Of a stretch of 61,311 nucleotides of DNA, positions 8,449 through 18,094 are shown piece after piece (positions within the stretch are counted from its first letter, which is position 1; every line of letters starts with the position of its first letter). The notes under the pieces are model-generated. The model did not search any database. It was given only the letters and a program-made list of their open reading frames with translations, and had not been told where the DNA came from. A program made the translations under genes and the position numbers. Where the stretch lies: NCBI GenBank assembly GCA_051880375.1, contig JBJENV010000052.1, forward strand, positions 1-61,311, given 5' to 3'. The stretch comes from SIG299 sp051880375. GTDB lineage: Bacteria; Bacillota; Clostridia; Lachnospirales; Lachnospiraceae.

Positions 8449-10965
8449 TTATTTGTGTTTCGAATAAAGCTCCCATAATTCATCGACAGTATAACCGGTA
8501 TTATCCTTCCAAACGCTCTCCGGACAGGAACCCTTCTTTAAATAACCATTTAGAATGGATATCATATTTTTATTATGGTTTTCTACTACATAGTTCAGGA
8601 AACCGCCGGTTACACCATAGCTGTCTGTATAATTCTGCCCCGGAGAATACGTTGCCAGACTCCAGTTTGCCTCTTCATTATAAAGGCCGAACAGACTCCT
8701 TCCATAATCCGTAATTCCTTCAATCAGCCAGATATCACCACCCTGATAAGCCTGTGCGCAATGAATCAGTTCGTGAGTAACGCAATCCACATCCAACGGG
8801 TTGGAATTAATATACGCTGAATTTACATAGATTTCTCTGTCTCCTGTCGTATATGCCACACCATCCATTTCCGTGAAAGTACAGGTGATTTTATCATACT
8901 TACCATCCGCAAAGTAATCAAAAACCTTCGGATATACCTGATAAAGCAGTTTTGTTATCTTCTGCTCCAGTTCGGAAGAAATCAATCCGTTTGTTTCAAT
9001 TGTAATGTATTTCTCCAATTCACTGTTGCCCACACGATAAACTTCCACCTCGAAGGCATAGGCTTTTCCGCTCTTTGTATCTTTCATTGTAATTGTAGTT
9101 TTTCCCACGTTCAGAGCTTGAAACAATCCACTCTTTGTACCAATGGTTCCGACCAGTCTATTTGATGATGTCCAGATAAATTCCGGATTATCTATACCAT
9201 AACCTACGCCGGTAAACTGATAAGTATTGCCAAGCAGGATTGCCCTCTTCTCTATCTGAGGTGCAATATACGGCTCTATTACCGTAATTCTGACAGAACG
9301 TTCTGCACCGTTTGCGGTATCCTTCACGCTGATGATTGCTTCTCCTGCTGATTTTGCAGTGATGATTCCGTCTTCAGACACCGCCGCAACCTTTTCATCG
9401 GAAGACTGATATAACAGCTTCACATTTTCTGTGTTACTCTGTACGGTTAATACTTTCTTCTCCCCTGTATACAGAGGTCCGTCAATACCGGTCACCGTAA
9501 GCGTATCCGAAAGCTTTTTTACGTCCACCGTCAAAGGCTCTTTTGTGGAAAGCCGTTCTGCGGAAATGACAAGGTCCGGATTTTCTAAATCAATCACCTG
9601 AAAACCTAAGGATGCGTCAGCAAAAAACAGGTCGCCAAAATAAATGCTTCCATTTTCTCCGGATACGGAAGAGTGTATCTTTACAACAAAAACATAGTCA
9701 TAAATTATTTCAGGCTGCACATATCCCAAAGCCATGTCTACCAGATATCCGCCGGGAATCCGCCGGAATACCCCTGAAGACTCAGATTCATCCAGTATAC
9801 CGTTCCTGATTGTTATCTTACACCCCGTATAACTAAAGAAGCTGTACGGATTACGTTCGTTACATAATGAAACCTCTATACCATAGGTACCATCCTTTAA
9901 TTCGTAATCCGGAATATAGGCGCTGACACCATAGCCTCCGCGAATAATGCCAAGCTCAATGTTTTCTACGTATGCGCAGATTTCCGATTCATTCCACCAA
10001 TCGCTATATGCCGCTCCGTTATTATGATATGGTGTCACCGCCAGTCCGTTAGAAAACAGTTTTGGAATGTCCTTTTTCAATACGTTAAGCGTCCATGAAG
10101 AAAAGATATCATTATTATCATCGACAACCGTAATCGTTGTCTTTCCTTCCTTTTTTGCAGTAAGGATACCATCCTGTGAAATCACCGCAACCTCTTCATC
10201 TGAAGATTTATAACTCATGCCTGTCTCAAGTCTTCCGGATGGAAGCTCCAGTACATCTCCCTCATTTACAATCATTTTCTTCTGTACCGAAACAGTTCTA
10301 AGTCCTGTACTTTTCTCACTGCGTACAGAAACTTTGGCATCATTAAGCGCTTTCTTTGCTTCTATCTGCAACTCTTCCTCAGAAAAGCTGACCACTGTTG
10401 TATCTTCATTTTCCTCACTGACTCTTACATCCTTAAAATAAATTGCTCCGTTTTTACCGGTCGTATCTGAGTGAAGCTTTAGTAAAAACTGATAGTCTCC
10501 GGTTGCCTCCTTCAAATCATACGCCAACGTAAAAACAATCATGTCACCTTCTGAAAACCGTTGAAAAGTACATCCAGTATTCTCATACCCTTCATACTTT
10601 AGTACACCGCTGTTTATATAAAATTTCGAGCAAGCATTTGTACTCCCATTATCCCACGTTTCCAGAAAGACTTCCACCGCATAAGACCCATCCTTTAGTG
10701 TCCCCGCAGGAATATATGCTGTTATTTCGCACGTTCCTTTCTGAATCTTTACCGGAACATTTTTTACAATAATATTCAGCTCCGATTCTATCCACCAGCT
10801 CTCATATGCCATCCCCTGATTATCCTGTGGGATTACAGCCAGACCGGATGCATACGGATTTTTGTTTGCATCATCCTGTGCCGCCTTAAGTGTTACAGAG
10901 CCTGTACTTCCCAGCATGAGCAGTACACTGCATAAAAACAGAAGAAATTTGCCATATTGCTTCAT
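8449..10965 (-). CDS. Secreted protein: duplicated unknown module, three Ig-like (BIG2) domains, BSP-type metallopeptidase
   Basis: 838 residues with a Sec signal peptide (1-29). Architecture by eye: an unknown beta-rich module (about 37-190), a BIG2 domain ending near 297, a second copy of the unknown module (about 302-455), two more BIG2 domains (about 480-563 and 568-645), then a C-terminal domain (about 650-838) with HELIHCAQ (731-738) and WLIEGITDYGR (746-756). HExxH plus the following EGxTDY-R pattern matches the plant/bacterial basic secretory protein family, a putative zinc peptidase. The two unknown modules share SGLAV-P, a Trp-Trp-x-Glu-Ser-Glu patch and GxIYFxD endings. No sortase signal or transmembrane anchor is visible, so it is probably released or bound non-covalently to the wall or glycans. 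It is a single-gene transcription unit. GGGAGG lies 7 nt before the ATG. Confidence 0.82.
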   Translation of the reverse strand: MKQYGKFLLFLCSVLLMLGSTGSVTLKAAQDDANKNPYASGLAVIPQDNQGMAYESWWIESELNIIVKNVPVKIQKGTCEITAYIPAGTLKDGSYAVEVFLETWDNGSTNACSKFYINSGVLKYEGYENTGCTFQRFSEGDMIVFTLAYDLKEATGDYQFLLKLHSDTTGKNGAIYFKDVRVSEENEDTTVVSFSEEELQIEAKKALNDAKVSVRSEKSTGLRTVSVQKKMIVNEGDVLELPSGRLETGMSYKSSDEEVAVISQDGILTAKKEGKTTITVVDDNNDIFSSWTLNVLKKDIPKLFSNGLAVTPYHNNGAAYSDWWNESEICAYVENIELGIIRGGYGVSAYIPDYELKDGTYGIEVSLCNERNPYSFFSYTGCKITIRNGILDESESSGVFRRIPGGYLVDMALGYVQPEIIYDYVFVVKIHSSVSGENGSIYFGDLFFADASLGFQVIDLENPDLVISAERLSTKEPLTVDVKKLSDTLTVTGIDGPLYTGEKKVLTVQSNTENVKLLYQSSDEKVAAVSEDGIITAKSAGEAIISVKDTANGAERSVRITVIEPYIAPQIEKRAILLGNTYQFTGVGYGIDNPEFIWTSSNRLVGTIGTKSGLFQALNVGKTTITMKDTKSGKAYAFEVEVYRVGNSELEKYITIETNGLISSELEQKITKLLYQVYPKVFDYFADGKYDKITCTFTEMDGVAYTTGDREIYVNSAYINSNPLDVDCVTHELIHCAQAYQGGDIWLIEGITDYGRSLFGLYNEEANWSLATYSPGQNYTDSYGVTGGFLNYVVENHNKNMISILNGYLKKGSCPESVWKDNTGYTVDELWELYSKHK

Positions 10966-11009
10966 TACATGCCCTCCCTCTTGTAAAATAAAAAATTTTC
11001 CTTTTGTTC

Positions 11010-11038
11010 ATTATAACAAATTAATTTCTCATCGTCAA
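11010..11038 (-). promoter_or_regulatory. Promoter of the secreted metallopeptidase gene
   Basis: On the minus strand TTGACG (11033-11038), 17 bp, TATAAT (11010-11015), about 45 nt before the start codon. Confidence 0.85.
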
Positions 11039-11070
11039 AAAAAACACAAGAAGTCCGGGGCAAAAATTTC

Positions 11071-11910
11071 TTACTTTTCCAGTGCGTGGCATATCAGATT
11101 CACAAGCCACTCAGGAAGCTTCGGGCATTGCTCTGCTACGGCTTCGCGTACCGTATTCCAGTCCACATTGCTAAAGTGGGAATCTGTCACAAATGTCACA
11201 ACACCGTCCACATGCTGTCCGACTGCAACCGTTCCTGCCGCTGCTCCGCCGATTGCCAGACTGTTTGCCGAAGCACAGCCGCCGATAGCAATCTGTGTTC
11301 CTGCTGCCACTCCTCCGATTGCAAGATAACCGGATACAACTACCCCGCCGGCTGCAAACAATAGTCCAAGTGCAACTGCTCCTGCCGAAACAACTCCGAG
11401 GCAGGTCAGACCAAATGCCAGTAAGCCGAAACAAACCAACCCGATTGCCAACAATCCAAACGACACCATCCCAATCGACACCAGACCGACCGCAATATTC
11501 CCAACCGCAACGATTCCCTTCGCCGTGCAGTTTCCCCTGCCGAAGTGTACATGCACGAGCGGCAGCCTTCCAATCTTTCTCTTGCTCTTATATTCATAAA
11601 CAGTCTGGTACGGATGTCCGAAGGAAAAGCCATGATAACCGGCATAACCGCCCTTTCCGGCAGAAGCATCCGTTCCATATTCCACTGCTGTTTTCTCCGG
11701 ATATGCAGAATTTTTCTCTTTCCCCACCAGCTCATCTATCGACATTCCGAACAATTCACTCATCTCAATCAGCTTTGCAAGCTCCGGCGTTGTCTGCCCA
11801 AGCTCCCACTTCGATACGGTCTGCCTCGTGACCGAAAGCCGTTCCCCCAACTCCTCCTGTGACCATCCGCGCTCCTTGCGCAGCTGCATCAGCTTCTCTT
11901 TAAATTCCAT
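11071..11910 (-). CDS. XRE-family regulator with glycine pentad-repeat tail
   Basis: 279 residues. Residues 1-62 form a standard Cro/CI helix-turn-helix (WSQEELGERLSVTRQTVSKWE). After a Gly/Tyr-rich linker, residues about 131-231 consist of some twenty hydrophobic units of about five residues with a glycine at the end of nearly every unit (NIAVG, LVSIG, MVSFG, LLAIG, LVCFG and so on), then a short soluble end. Such a glycine-spaced tail could be buried in the membrane or fold as a regular beta solenoid; the sequence does not decide. AGGAGG lies before the ATG. The divergent AraC gene is 203 bp away. The target genes are unknown. Confidence 0.85.
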   Translation of the reverse strand: MEFKEKLMQLRKERGWSQEELGERLSVTRQTVSKWELGQTTPELAKLIEMSELFGMSIDELVGKEKNSAYPEKTAVEYGTDASAGKGGYAGYHGFSFGHPYQTVYEYKSKRKIGRLPLVHVHFGRGNCTAKGIVAVGNIAVGLVSIGMVSFGLLAIGLVCFGLLAFGLTCLGVVSAGAVALGLLFAAGGVVVSGYLAIGGVAAGTQIAIGGCASANSLAIGGAAAGTVAVGQHVDGVVTFVTDSHFSNVDWNTVREAVAEQCPKLPEWLVNLICHALEK

Positions 11911-12000
11911 AACATTATCCTCCTTCTATATTTGCCTGTCTGTCTCATTTCCTTGCGTTTAGTGTACCATATTCCCTTTTTTTCTTCTACCAATTTCCGC

Positions 12001-12013
12001 TGACAATCTGTCA
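12001..12013. promoter_or_regulatory. Palindrome in the xre-araC divergent gap
   Basis: TGACA-ATC-TGTCA, a perfect 5-bp inverted repeat, lies between the divergent XRE and AraC genes, 28 bp before the araC -35 box. It is a plausible operator for the XRE protein. The remainder of the gap (11911-12000) holds the XRE ribosome binding site and no clear promoter. Confidence 0.4.
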
Positions 12014-12040
12014 ACCAAACTTAACATGCCGAAAAATTGC

Positions 12041-12069
12041 TTGCCACTCCCCAAAAACTACGCTATAGT
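12041..12069 (+). promoter_or_regulatory. Promoter of the AraC-family gene at 12114
   Basis: TTGCCA (12041-12046), 17 bp, TATAGT (12064-12069), 45 bp before the start codon, which has AAAGGAG upstream. Confidence 0.75.
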
Positions 12070-12113
12070 AATAGAAAAGAGTATCTTCATGAAACCGGAA
12101 AGGAGCCGAGACT

Positions 12114-12977
12114 ATGCCTGACAGCAAAGAATACGAAAAGCTTGGATACTTAAACGAAGAATTCCGCTTTTTCTACTTAAAGGACAGCACGATGCGCTCC
12201 TTCTCCTACCATTACCATGAATTTGATAAACTGCTCGTTTTCCTTTCCGGCAACGCTTCGTATCATATCGAAGGAAAGACCTACCGACTTTCTCCGTTCG
12301 ATATTGTCTGTATTCCGCATGGCGATATCCATTGTCCGGAAATTGATTTTTCCACGCCGTATGAGCGCTATATTTTATATATTTCACCGGAATTCTATCA
12401 GAAATTTAAGCAGGAAGCAGCTCTTCTTACGACTCTGCTTACAGAGTGCAGAACAGACGGCCATTATGTATATCATACCTCTCTTTCTGCAAGAATGCAG
12501 CTCGAAGCCCTGCTTCGGGAACTGAAAGAGAACACTTCCCCCGAAGGGAACAAAAACGTACTCCTTGGAAACGGCCTGTATGCAGAAACGCTGGTGCTCC
12601 AGCTTCTGCTCAGCTGCACAAGGCATTTAAGAAGCGGCGAACTTGTCACCGAGCAAAAAGCATCCTATAACAAAAAAATGCTCGAAATCATCCGGTATAT
12701 CAACGAGCATTATACGGACGATTTGTCGGTAGAACTGCTTGCCGAGCGCTTCTTTTTCAGCCGTTATCATCTGATGCGCCAGTTCAAGGAAGCTACCGGC
12801 TACACCTTACATAATTACATTAATCAAAAACGGCTGTTAGCCGCCAGAGACGCCATCAAATCCGGCGTTCCGGCAACCACAGCCGCTATCAGTTGCGGGT
12901 TCCATGACTATTCCACCTTTTCCCGTGCCTACAAAAAGCTGTTCGGCACGGCTCCGACACTTCCTACAGGGGCTTAA
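12114..12977 (+). CDS. AraC-family transcriptional regulator (cupin sensor)
   Basis: 287 residues. The N-terminal half is an AraC-type cupin (HYHEFDKLLVFLSG, then YRLSPFDIVCIPHGDIH). The last 100 residues carry the two helix-turn-helix motifs: DLSVELLAERFFFSRYHLMRQFKEATG and the family signature GFHDYSTFSRAYKKLFG. It is one of few plus-strand genes in this half of the window. Its 3' end overlaps the end of the convergent MATE gene by 14 nt, so the two messages are antisense there. The convergent MATE exporter is the natural candidate target, but nothing in the sequence proves this. Confidence 0.9.
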   Translation: MPDSKEYEKLGYLNEEFRFFYLKDSTMRSFSYHYHEFDKLLVFLSGNASYHIEGKTYRLSPFDIVCIPHGDIHCPEIDFSTPYERYILYISPEFYQKFKQEAALLTTLLTECRTDGHYVYHTSLSARMQLEALLRELKENTSPEGNKNVLLGNGLYAETLVLQLLLSCTRHLRSGELVTEQKASYNKKMLEIIRYINEHYTDDLSVELLAERFFFSRYHLMRQFKEATGYTLHNYINQKRLLAARDAIKSGVPATTAAISCGFHDYSTFSRAYKKLFGTAPTLPTGA

Positions 12978-14322
12978 TCACCCTGTTGTAAATGCGCTTA
13001 AAGAAGGTAAGGCTTAAAGCAAGCGAAGCAAACTCGGCAATCGGGAAAGCCCACCACACCATATTGACATTGCCGCTTAGCGAAAGCAGATACGCTGTCG
13101 GCAGAAGCACCACCAGCTGCCTGCACACCGATACAATCAGGCTCAGAGTACCGTTCCCGAGCGCCTGAAACATCGTCAGACAAATAATGCAGACTCCGGC
13201 AAACAGAAAATGCGTACTGATAATGCGAAGCGCCGGAACGCCGATTGCAAGCATATCGGCAGATGCCTCAAACAGTGAAAACAGCTGTTCCGGGAAAAGC
13301 TGCATTACTGCAAAGCCCAAAGCCATTAACGCAAACGCATAGACCAGACTCAGCTTGAAGGTCTGCATCATGCGTTCCTTTTTTCTGGCTCCGTAATTAT
13401 ACGAAATAATCGGTACCATACCGTTATTTAAGCCAAACACCGGCATGAAGAAAAAGCTCTGAAGCTTAAAATACACACCGAATACTGCCGCTGCCGTCGA
13501 GGAAAAGCCCATTAAGATAATGTTCATTCCATAGGTCATTACCGAGCCGATGGACGCCATAATAATAGACGGGACACCGACACTGTAAATCTTTCCAATC
13601 ACGTGAAAATCCGGTTTCATCTGCCTGATGCGCAGCGTAATCTCCGGATTTTTCTTTACATTCAGCCATACACCGAACAGCATGGCAACAATCTGACCGA
13701 TGACCGTTGCTATCGCAGCGCCGCGGATACCCATTGCCGGCAGCCCGAAATAACCAAAAATAAAAATCGGGTCCAGAATAATATTTAAAATCGCTCCCAA
13801 CCCCTGCGTATACATGGAATATACGGTACGACCGGTTGCCTGAAGCAGACGTTCACAGACAAACTGGCCGTAGAGACCAAAGGAAAACATCATGACAATC
13901 GACAGATATTCGTACCCATACTCAATCAGTACCGGATCATCCGTCTGTGTCATAAAGAACCATCTGCTTCCGAAAAAGCCGAACACTGCACACAAAAGGA
14001 AGCTGAATACTGCAAGTACAACCGCATTGTTTGCAGCCTTATTCGCCATTTCGGTATTTTTCTCTCCAAGACTCCTTGACAGCAGTGCATTGATGCCGAC
14101 TCCGGTACCGGTACCGATGGCAATCATCAGATTCTGGATTGGGAATGCCAGCGAAACCGCTGTCAGTGCATCCTCACTGATTTTTGCCACAAAAATGCTG
14201 TCTACCACGTTATACAGAGCCTGTACCAGCATGGATGCCATAATCGGCAGAGCCATGCTGAGTAACAGCCTGTTTACGGGCATAACGCCCATTTTGTTTT
14301 CTGTAACTTCTGTATTAGCCAT
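12964..14322 (-). CDS. MATE-family multidrug/metabolite exporter
   Basis: 452 residues with twelve predicted helices in two similar halves. The opening PVNRLLLSMALPIMASMLVQALYN and the NVVDSIFVAKISEDALTAVSLAFP segment are typical of the DinF/NorM group, which exports cationic compounds with Na+ or H+ exchange. It starts 18 nt after pepF and is probably co-transcribed with it. The ribosome binding site (AGAAAG) is weak. The 3' end overlaps the convergent AraC gene. Confidence 0.9.
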   Translation of the reverse strand: MANTEVTENKMGVMPVNRLLLSMALPIMASMLVQALYNVVDSIFVAKISEDALTAVSLAFPIQNLMIAIGTGTGVGINALLSRSLGEKNTEMANKAANNAVVLAVFSFLLCAVFGFFGSRWFFMTQTDDPVLIEYGYEYLSIVMMFSFGLYGQFVCERLLQATGRTVYSMYTQGLGAILNIILDPIFIFGYFGLPAMGIRGAAIATVIGQIVAMLFGVWLNVKKNPEITLRIRQMKPDFHVIGKIYSVGVPSIIMASIGSVMTYGMNIILMGFSSTAAAVFGVYFKLQSFFFMPVFGLNNGMVPIISYNYGARKKERMMQTFKLSLVYAFALMALGFAVMQLFPEQLFSLFEASADMLAIGVPALRIISTHFLFAGVCIICLTMFQALGNGTLSLIVSVCRQLVVLLPTAYLLSLSGNVNMVWWAFPIAEFASLALSLTFFKRIYNRVIKPL

Positions 14323-14340
14323 ATCGTTTCATCTTTCTAT

Positions 14341-16140
14341 TTATTTCATTAATTCTTCCATTTCATCAAGCAACTCACCGAACATCTTAAGACCTGCATT
14401 CACCGGCTCCGGAGTTGCCATATCGACACCTGCGATACGAAGCAGCTCAATCGGAGACTTGGAGCATCCGCCGCTTAAGAACTTCAGATAATTTTCTACT
14501 GCAGGCTTTCCCTCGGTCAGAATCTTATTTGCAATCGCAACTGCCGCCGAAAAGCCGGTCGCATACTGATAAACGTAGAAATTGTAATAAAAGTGCGGAA
14601 TTCTTGCCCATTCCATTGCAATATCTTCATCGACTACCATGCCGTCACCAAAGTATTTCTTATTTAAATCATAGTACAGGCTGTTCAGTCTGTCCGGTGT
14701 CAGCGCCTCGCCCTTTTCACAAAGCTCATGCGTCAACAGTTCAAACTCGGCAAACATGGTCTGACGGTATACCGTACCGCGGAAGCTCTCCAGAAAATGA
14801 TTGATTAAATAAGCTCTCTGTACCTTATCGGTTGTCTTCTTTAAAAGATGCTGCATTAAGAGCACTTCATTACAGGTAGATGCCACCTCTGCAACAAAAA
14901 TCACATAATGTGAATCCGGATGCGGCTGCGTTGCATTGGAAAGATAGGAATGCAGGGCATGTCCCATCTCATGCGCCAGCGTAAATTCACTGTCAAGCGT
15001 GTTGTTATGGTTTAAAAGAACATACGGATGTACTCCGTAAACGCCTGCCGAATAAGCACCGCTTCTCTTTCCTTCGTTTTCATAAACGTCAATCCAGCGG
15101 TTTTCAAAGCCTTCCTTTAAAATGCTGCGGTAACGCTCACCAAGCGGCTCCAGTGCCTCATATACGTTTTTCTTTGCTTCCTCAAAGGAAATCTTCACAT
15201 CTGCTTCCTTAACCAGCGGAACATATAAGTCATACATATGAAGCTCCTCTACGCCAAGCAGCTTTTTACGAAGTTCTACATAACGATGCATCTTATCCAG
15301 GTTCTGATGAACCGCTTCAATCAGGTTATGGTAAACCGATGCCGGCACGTTGGTTCTGTCTACCGCAGCCTCCAGACAGCTTGCATACTTTCTCGCCTTT
15401 GCATAAAACAGATGCGACTTTAACTGACTCTGGTAGGTTGCAGCCAATGTGTTCTTAAAGCTCTTGTACGTATCGTACATTGCCGTAAACGCTTCTTTGC
15501 GTACCTCGCGGTTATTGCTTTCCAGAAATGCGATATATCTGCCGTGTGTTAAACGAACCTTTTCACCGTCCTCGCCGGTAATCTCAGGAAATACAAGATC
15601 TGCGTTATTAAACATGGAAAAGATACGTCCGGGTGCACCGGTCACATCACCCGCGGAGGCAAGCAGCTGTTCCATCTCCGGAGCTAACGTATGCTCTTTG
15701 CCGCGAAGGATTTCATTAATCATATTCCGGAAGGTCGCGAGTTCTTTCTTTTCTTCAAAAAAGCCGTTTAACTTATCCTCCGGTATGGAAAGAACTTCGG
15801 ATTCAAAAAACGCAGCCTGCTCGTCAATGCCGACAAACAGATTCGACACCTTCATCACAAGTGCCTGATTTTCCGTATTTGTCGTATCCACATCAGAAGC
15901 GCGGGAAGCATAGCTGTATGCCTTGCCGCCCATGCGGTTGACATCATCAAGCAGTGTCAATGCCTCATAAAATACATCTGCACTCTCTGCCAGACGTCCT
16001 TTGTAAGACGCAAATAAATCCGATTTTTTCTTAATCTCCTCCAGTTCCGCATTCCATGCCTCCACCGAAGGATACATTGCGGTAATATCCCAGGTGTCCT
16101 CTACTCTTACTTCACTGCGCTTTGGTAATTCCTTTGCCAT
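14341..16140 (-). CDS. pepF: Oligoendopeptidase F
   Basis: Cytoplasmic zinc peptidase of family M3 that cuts peptides of roughly 7 to 17 residues. 599 residues, normal for PepF. The catalytic HEMGH lies in TLAHEMGHALHSYLSN with the third zinc ligand downstream in VAEVASTCNEV. The C-terminal signature YQYATGFSAAVAIA is intact. A stable hairpin separates it from hflC upstream, AAAGGAG precedes the start, and a MATE gene follows 18 nt after the stop. Confidence 0.95.
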   Translation of the reverse strand: MAKELPKRSEVRVEDTWDITAMYPSVEAWNAELEEIKKKSDLFASYKGRLAESADVFYEALTLLDDVNRMGGKAYSYASRASDVDTTNTENQALVMKVSNLFVGIDEQAAFFESEVLSIPEDKLNGFFEEKKELATFRNMINEILRGKEHTLAPEMEQLLASAGDVTGAPGRIFSMFNNADLVFPEITGEDGEKVRLTHGRYIAFLESNNREVRKEAFTAMYDTYKSFKNTLAATYQSQLKSHLFYAKARKYASCLEAAVDRTNVPASVYHNLIEAVHQNLDKMHRYVELRKKLLGVEELHMYDLYVPLVKEADVKISFEEAKKNVYEALEPLGERYRSILKEGFENRWIDVYENEGKRSGAYSAGVYGVHPYVLLNHNNTLDSEFTLAHEMGHALHSYLSNATQPHPDSHYVIFVAEVASTCNEVLLMQHLLKKTTDKVQRAYLINHFLESFRGTVYRQTMFAEFELLTHELCEKGEALTPDRLNSLYYDLNKKYFGDGMVVDEDIAMEWARIPHFYYNFYVYQYATGFSAAVAIANKILTEGKPAVENYLKFLSGGCSKSPIELLRIAGVDMATPEPVNAGLKMFGELLDEMEELMK

Positions 16141-16166
16141 ATTGTTACCTTGCTCCTTTCTTATCA

Positions 16167-16191
16167 GAAGCCCTGTTTCACACAGGGCTTC
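16167..16191 (-). terminator. Hairpin between hflC and pepF
   Basis: Stem GAAGCCCTGT / ACAGGGCTTC with a 5-nt loop, 12 nt after the hflC stop. No T tract follows on the minus strand, so it may be a partial terminator or an RNA-stabilising element inside one operon. Confidence 0.55.
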
Positions 16192-16202
16192 GTTAAAATC
16201 TT

Positions 16203-17132
16203 TTAGTTTTCTGCCTGTTCCGGCACCTCTACCTGATTGAAAATCTGCGCAATCGGAGAATCCGACGATAAAATCAAAGTCTTGTTGCTTCCGACTAACG
16301 ATGCTTTTGCTGCATCAAGCGAAAGTACAAACGTGTAAAAATCGCTGCGCGAAGCATCCGAATATGCGGCGGAAAGAATTCTCATGTATTCCGCTTCGCC
16401 CTCTGCAACAATGGCTGCTGCCTCTGCCTCCGCTTTTGATAAGCTGATGGATATTTCATAATCGGTCTGTGTCCGGATTTTCTGGGCCTCTGCCTCACCC
16501 TCAGCAGTATAAGCTGCCGCAATATTGTTACGTTCCGAAATCATACGCTCATAAACTGCCGTCTTATTGTCATCCGGCAAATCCAGACGTTTGATTTCCA
16601 CATCCATCAGTTTGATGCCATACTGCTCCATGGAATTACCGATATTGTCCATAATTTTAGTGGTAAGCACACCCTCTCTGCCGCTGATGACTTCGGTCTG
16701 CTGCATACTGGAAATTACATTCTTCATGGAGTTAAATACCGTCGCATTGATACGGCTCTCTGCATTTGCGACCTGGGAATTTAAAGTCTGTACAAACAAA
16801 ATCGGATCTTCAATTCTCCATAGCACATAGCTGTCTGCCACCATCGTCTTTTTATCCATGGTAATGACGTCCGACGGAGTCAGGTCATACACCAGGATTT
16901 CTTTCGGCAGCGTGTCTGCCGTCTGTAAAAACGGAATCTTAAAACTTAATCCCGGTTCGGAAATGACATAATCAATCTTTCCGAACTGCTTAATTAACGT
17001 ATATTCATTTTCGTGGGTTACTACCATCGACATTCCGAGTAGCCAGAGAGCTACCACAAGAACTGCCGCCAGCACAATTTTCCCTACCAGGCCCTTCTTA
17101 CTGTTCTTTTCAGGCATTACGTATTCTTCCAT
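16203..17132 (-). CDS. hflC: HflC, SPFH/prohibitin-family membrane protein
   Basis: Membrane-anchored band-7 protein that, with HflK, forms a large cage around the FtsH protease in bacteria where it has been studied. N-terminal helix (about residues 16-38), SPFH core (ENEYTLIKQFGKIDYVISEPGLSFKIPF), then an alanine/glutamate-rich coiled coil (SKAEAEAAAIVAEGEAEYMRIL). The ATG at 17132 (MEEYVMPEKN) is chosen because AGGAGG lies 8 nt upstream; a GTG at 17141 overlaps that site. It lies 12 nt downstream of hflK. FtsH is not in the window. Confidence 0.93.
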   Translation of the reverse strand: MEEYVMPEKNSKKGLVGKIVLAAVLVVALWLLGMSMVVTHENEYTLIKQFGKIDYVISEPGLSFKIPFLQTADTLPKEILVYDLTPSDVITMDKKTMVADSYVLWRIEDPILFVQTLNSQVANAESRINATVFNSMKNVISSMQQTEVISGREGVLTTKIMDNIGNSMEQYGIKLMDVEIKRLDLPDDNKTAVYERMISERNNIAAAYTAEGEAEAQKIRTQTDYEISISLSKAEAEAAAIVAEGEAEYMRILSAAYSDASRSDFYTFVLSLDAAKASLVGSNKTLILSSDSPIAQIFNQVEVPEQAEN

Positions 17133-17144
17133 TGCCCTCACCTC

Positions 17145-18056
17145 CTAGTTGGTAAAGGAGTCGAGCGGCAGAATCTTCTGCACGCTTCCGTCCCCGTTAT
17201 CAATAATGACCTCCAAATCCGGCAGCAGCTCCTGCATTGCCTCATAGTACATTCTCTGCTTTGTAATCAGCGGATATTTGATGTACTCCTCATACAGCTC
17301 GTTAAAACGTGCCGCCTGACCCTTCGCCTCATTGATACGTGCTTCCTTCTTTGCTTCGGCTTCCTTTAAAATTTTATCTACCTGTGCCTCCGCACTCGGA
17401 AGCTTTTCATTCCGGTACTTGTTCGCGTTATTGATTGCCGTTTCCTTTCCCTGCTTTGCGGTTTCTACCGCCTTAAATGCCTCTATGACTGCCTCTGTCG
17501 GCGGTTCGGCATCCTGAATCGAAATATTGACAAGCTGGATACCGATGTCCCACTCGTCTAACTGCGCCATAATCATACTGCGGATATTGGCCTGAATCTC
17601 GCTTTTTCCGGTGGTAATCACACTGTCTACATCCGTGGTTCCTACCACAGAGCGGATGCATCCCTGCGCGATGTTCTTTAAAATCGTTACCGGATTTTCC
17701 GAAGCATACAGTGCCTTAATCGGGTCACTTACCTTATACTCCAGAAAGAAATCCACATTGACGAAGTTATAGTCCGATGTAATCATCAGGGATTCGTCTT
17801 CTTTCGAAAAATTCGTATTGATATCGTAGCCGATGGCAATGCCCTTGATTGTCGTATCCACCTTCGTTACTTTCTGAATAAACGGAATCTTAAAATGCAG
17901 TCCCGGCGTACTGACCGATGTCGGATTGCCGAAGGTTGTAACAACAGCCTGCTCCTGCTCACCAATCGTATAGTAGCAATTAAAGCTGAGAACCAGTACA
18001 ACCAGAACAGCTATGACAATCTTTACAATACGTCCGATGGTTCTTGTGTCATTCAT
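17145..18056 (-). CDS. hflK: HflK, SPFH/prohibitin-family membrane protein
   Basis: Partner of HflC: an N-terminal helix (about residues 10-30), the band-7 core (EQEQAVVTTFGNPTSVSTPG), and a long alanine/lysine/glutamate coiled coil (about 200-260). The conserved order hflK-hflC supports the assignment. The ATG at 18056 (MNDTRTIG) is preferred over the GTG at 18068, which abuts the AAAGG ribosome binding site. It begins 38 nt after the HAD gene, so a HAD-hflK-hflC-pepF-MATE run is likely. Confidence 0.92.
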   Translation of the reverse strand: MNDTRTIGRIVKIVIAVLVVLVLSFNCYYTIGEQEQAVVTTFGNPTSVSTPGLHFKIPFIQKVTKVDTTIKGIAIGYDINTNFSKEDESLMITSDYNFVNVDFFLEYKVSDPIKALYASENPVTILKNIAQGCIRSVVGTTDVDSVITTGKSEIQANIRSMIMAQLDEWDIGIQLVNISIQDAEPPTEAVIEAFKAVETAKQGKETAINNANKYRNEKLPSAEAQVDKILKEAEAKKEARINEAKGQAARFNELYEEYIKYPLITKQRMYYEAMQELLPDLEVIIDNGDGSVQKILPLDSFTN

Positions 18057-18094
18057 ATGTTTTTTCACCTTTCTTTTGTCTGTCTTTTTCTATG

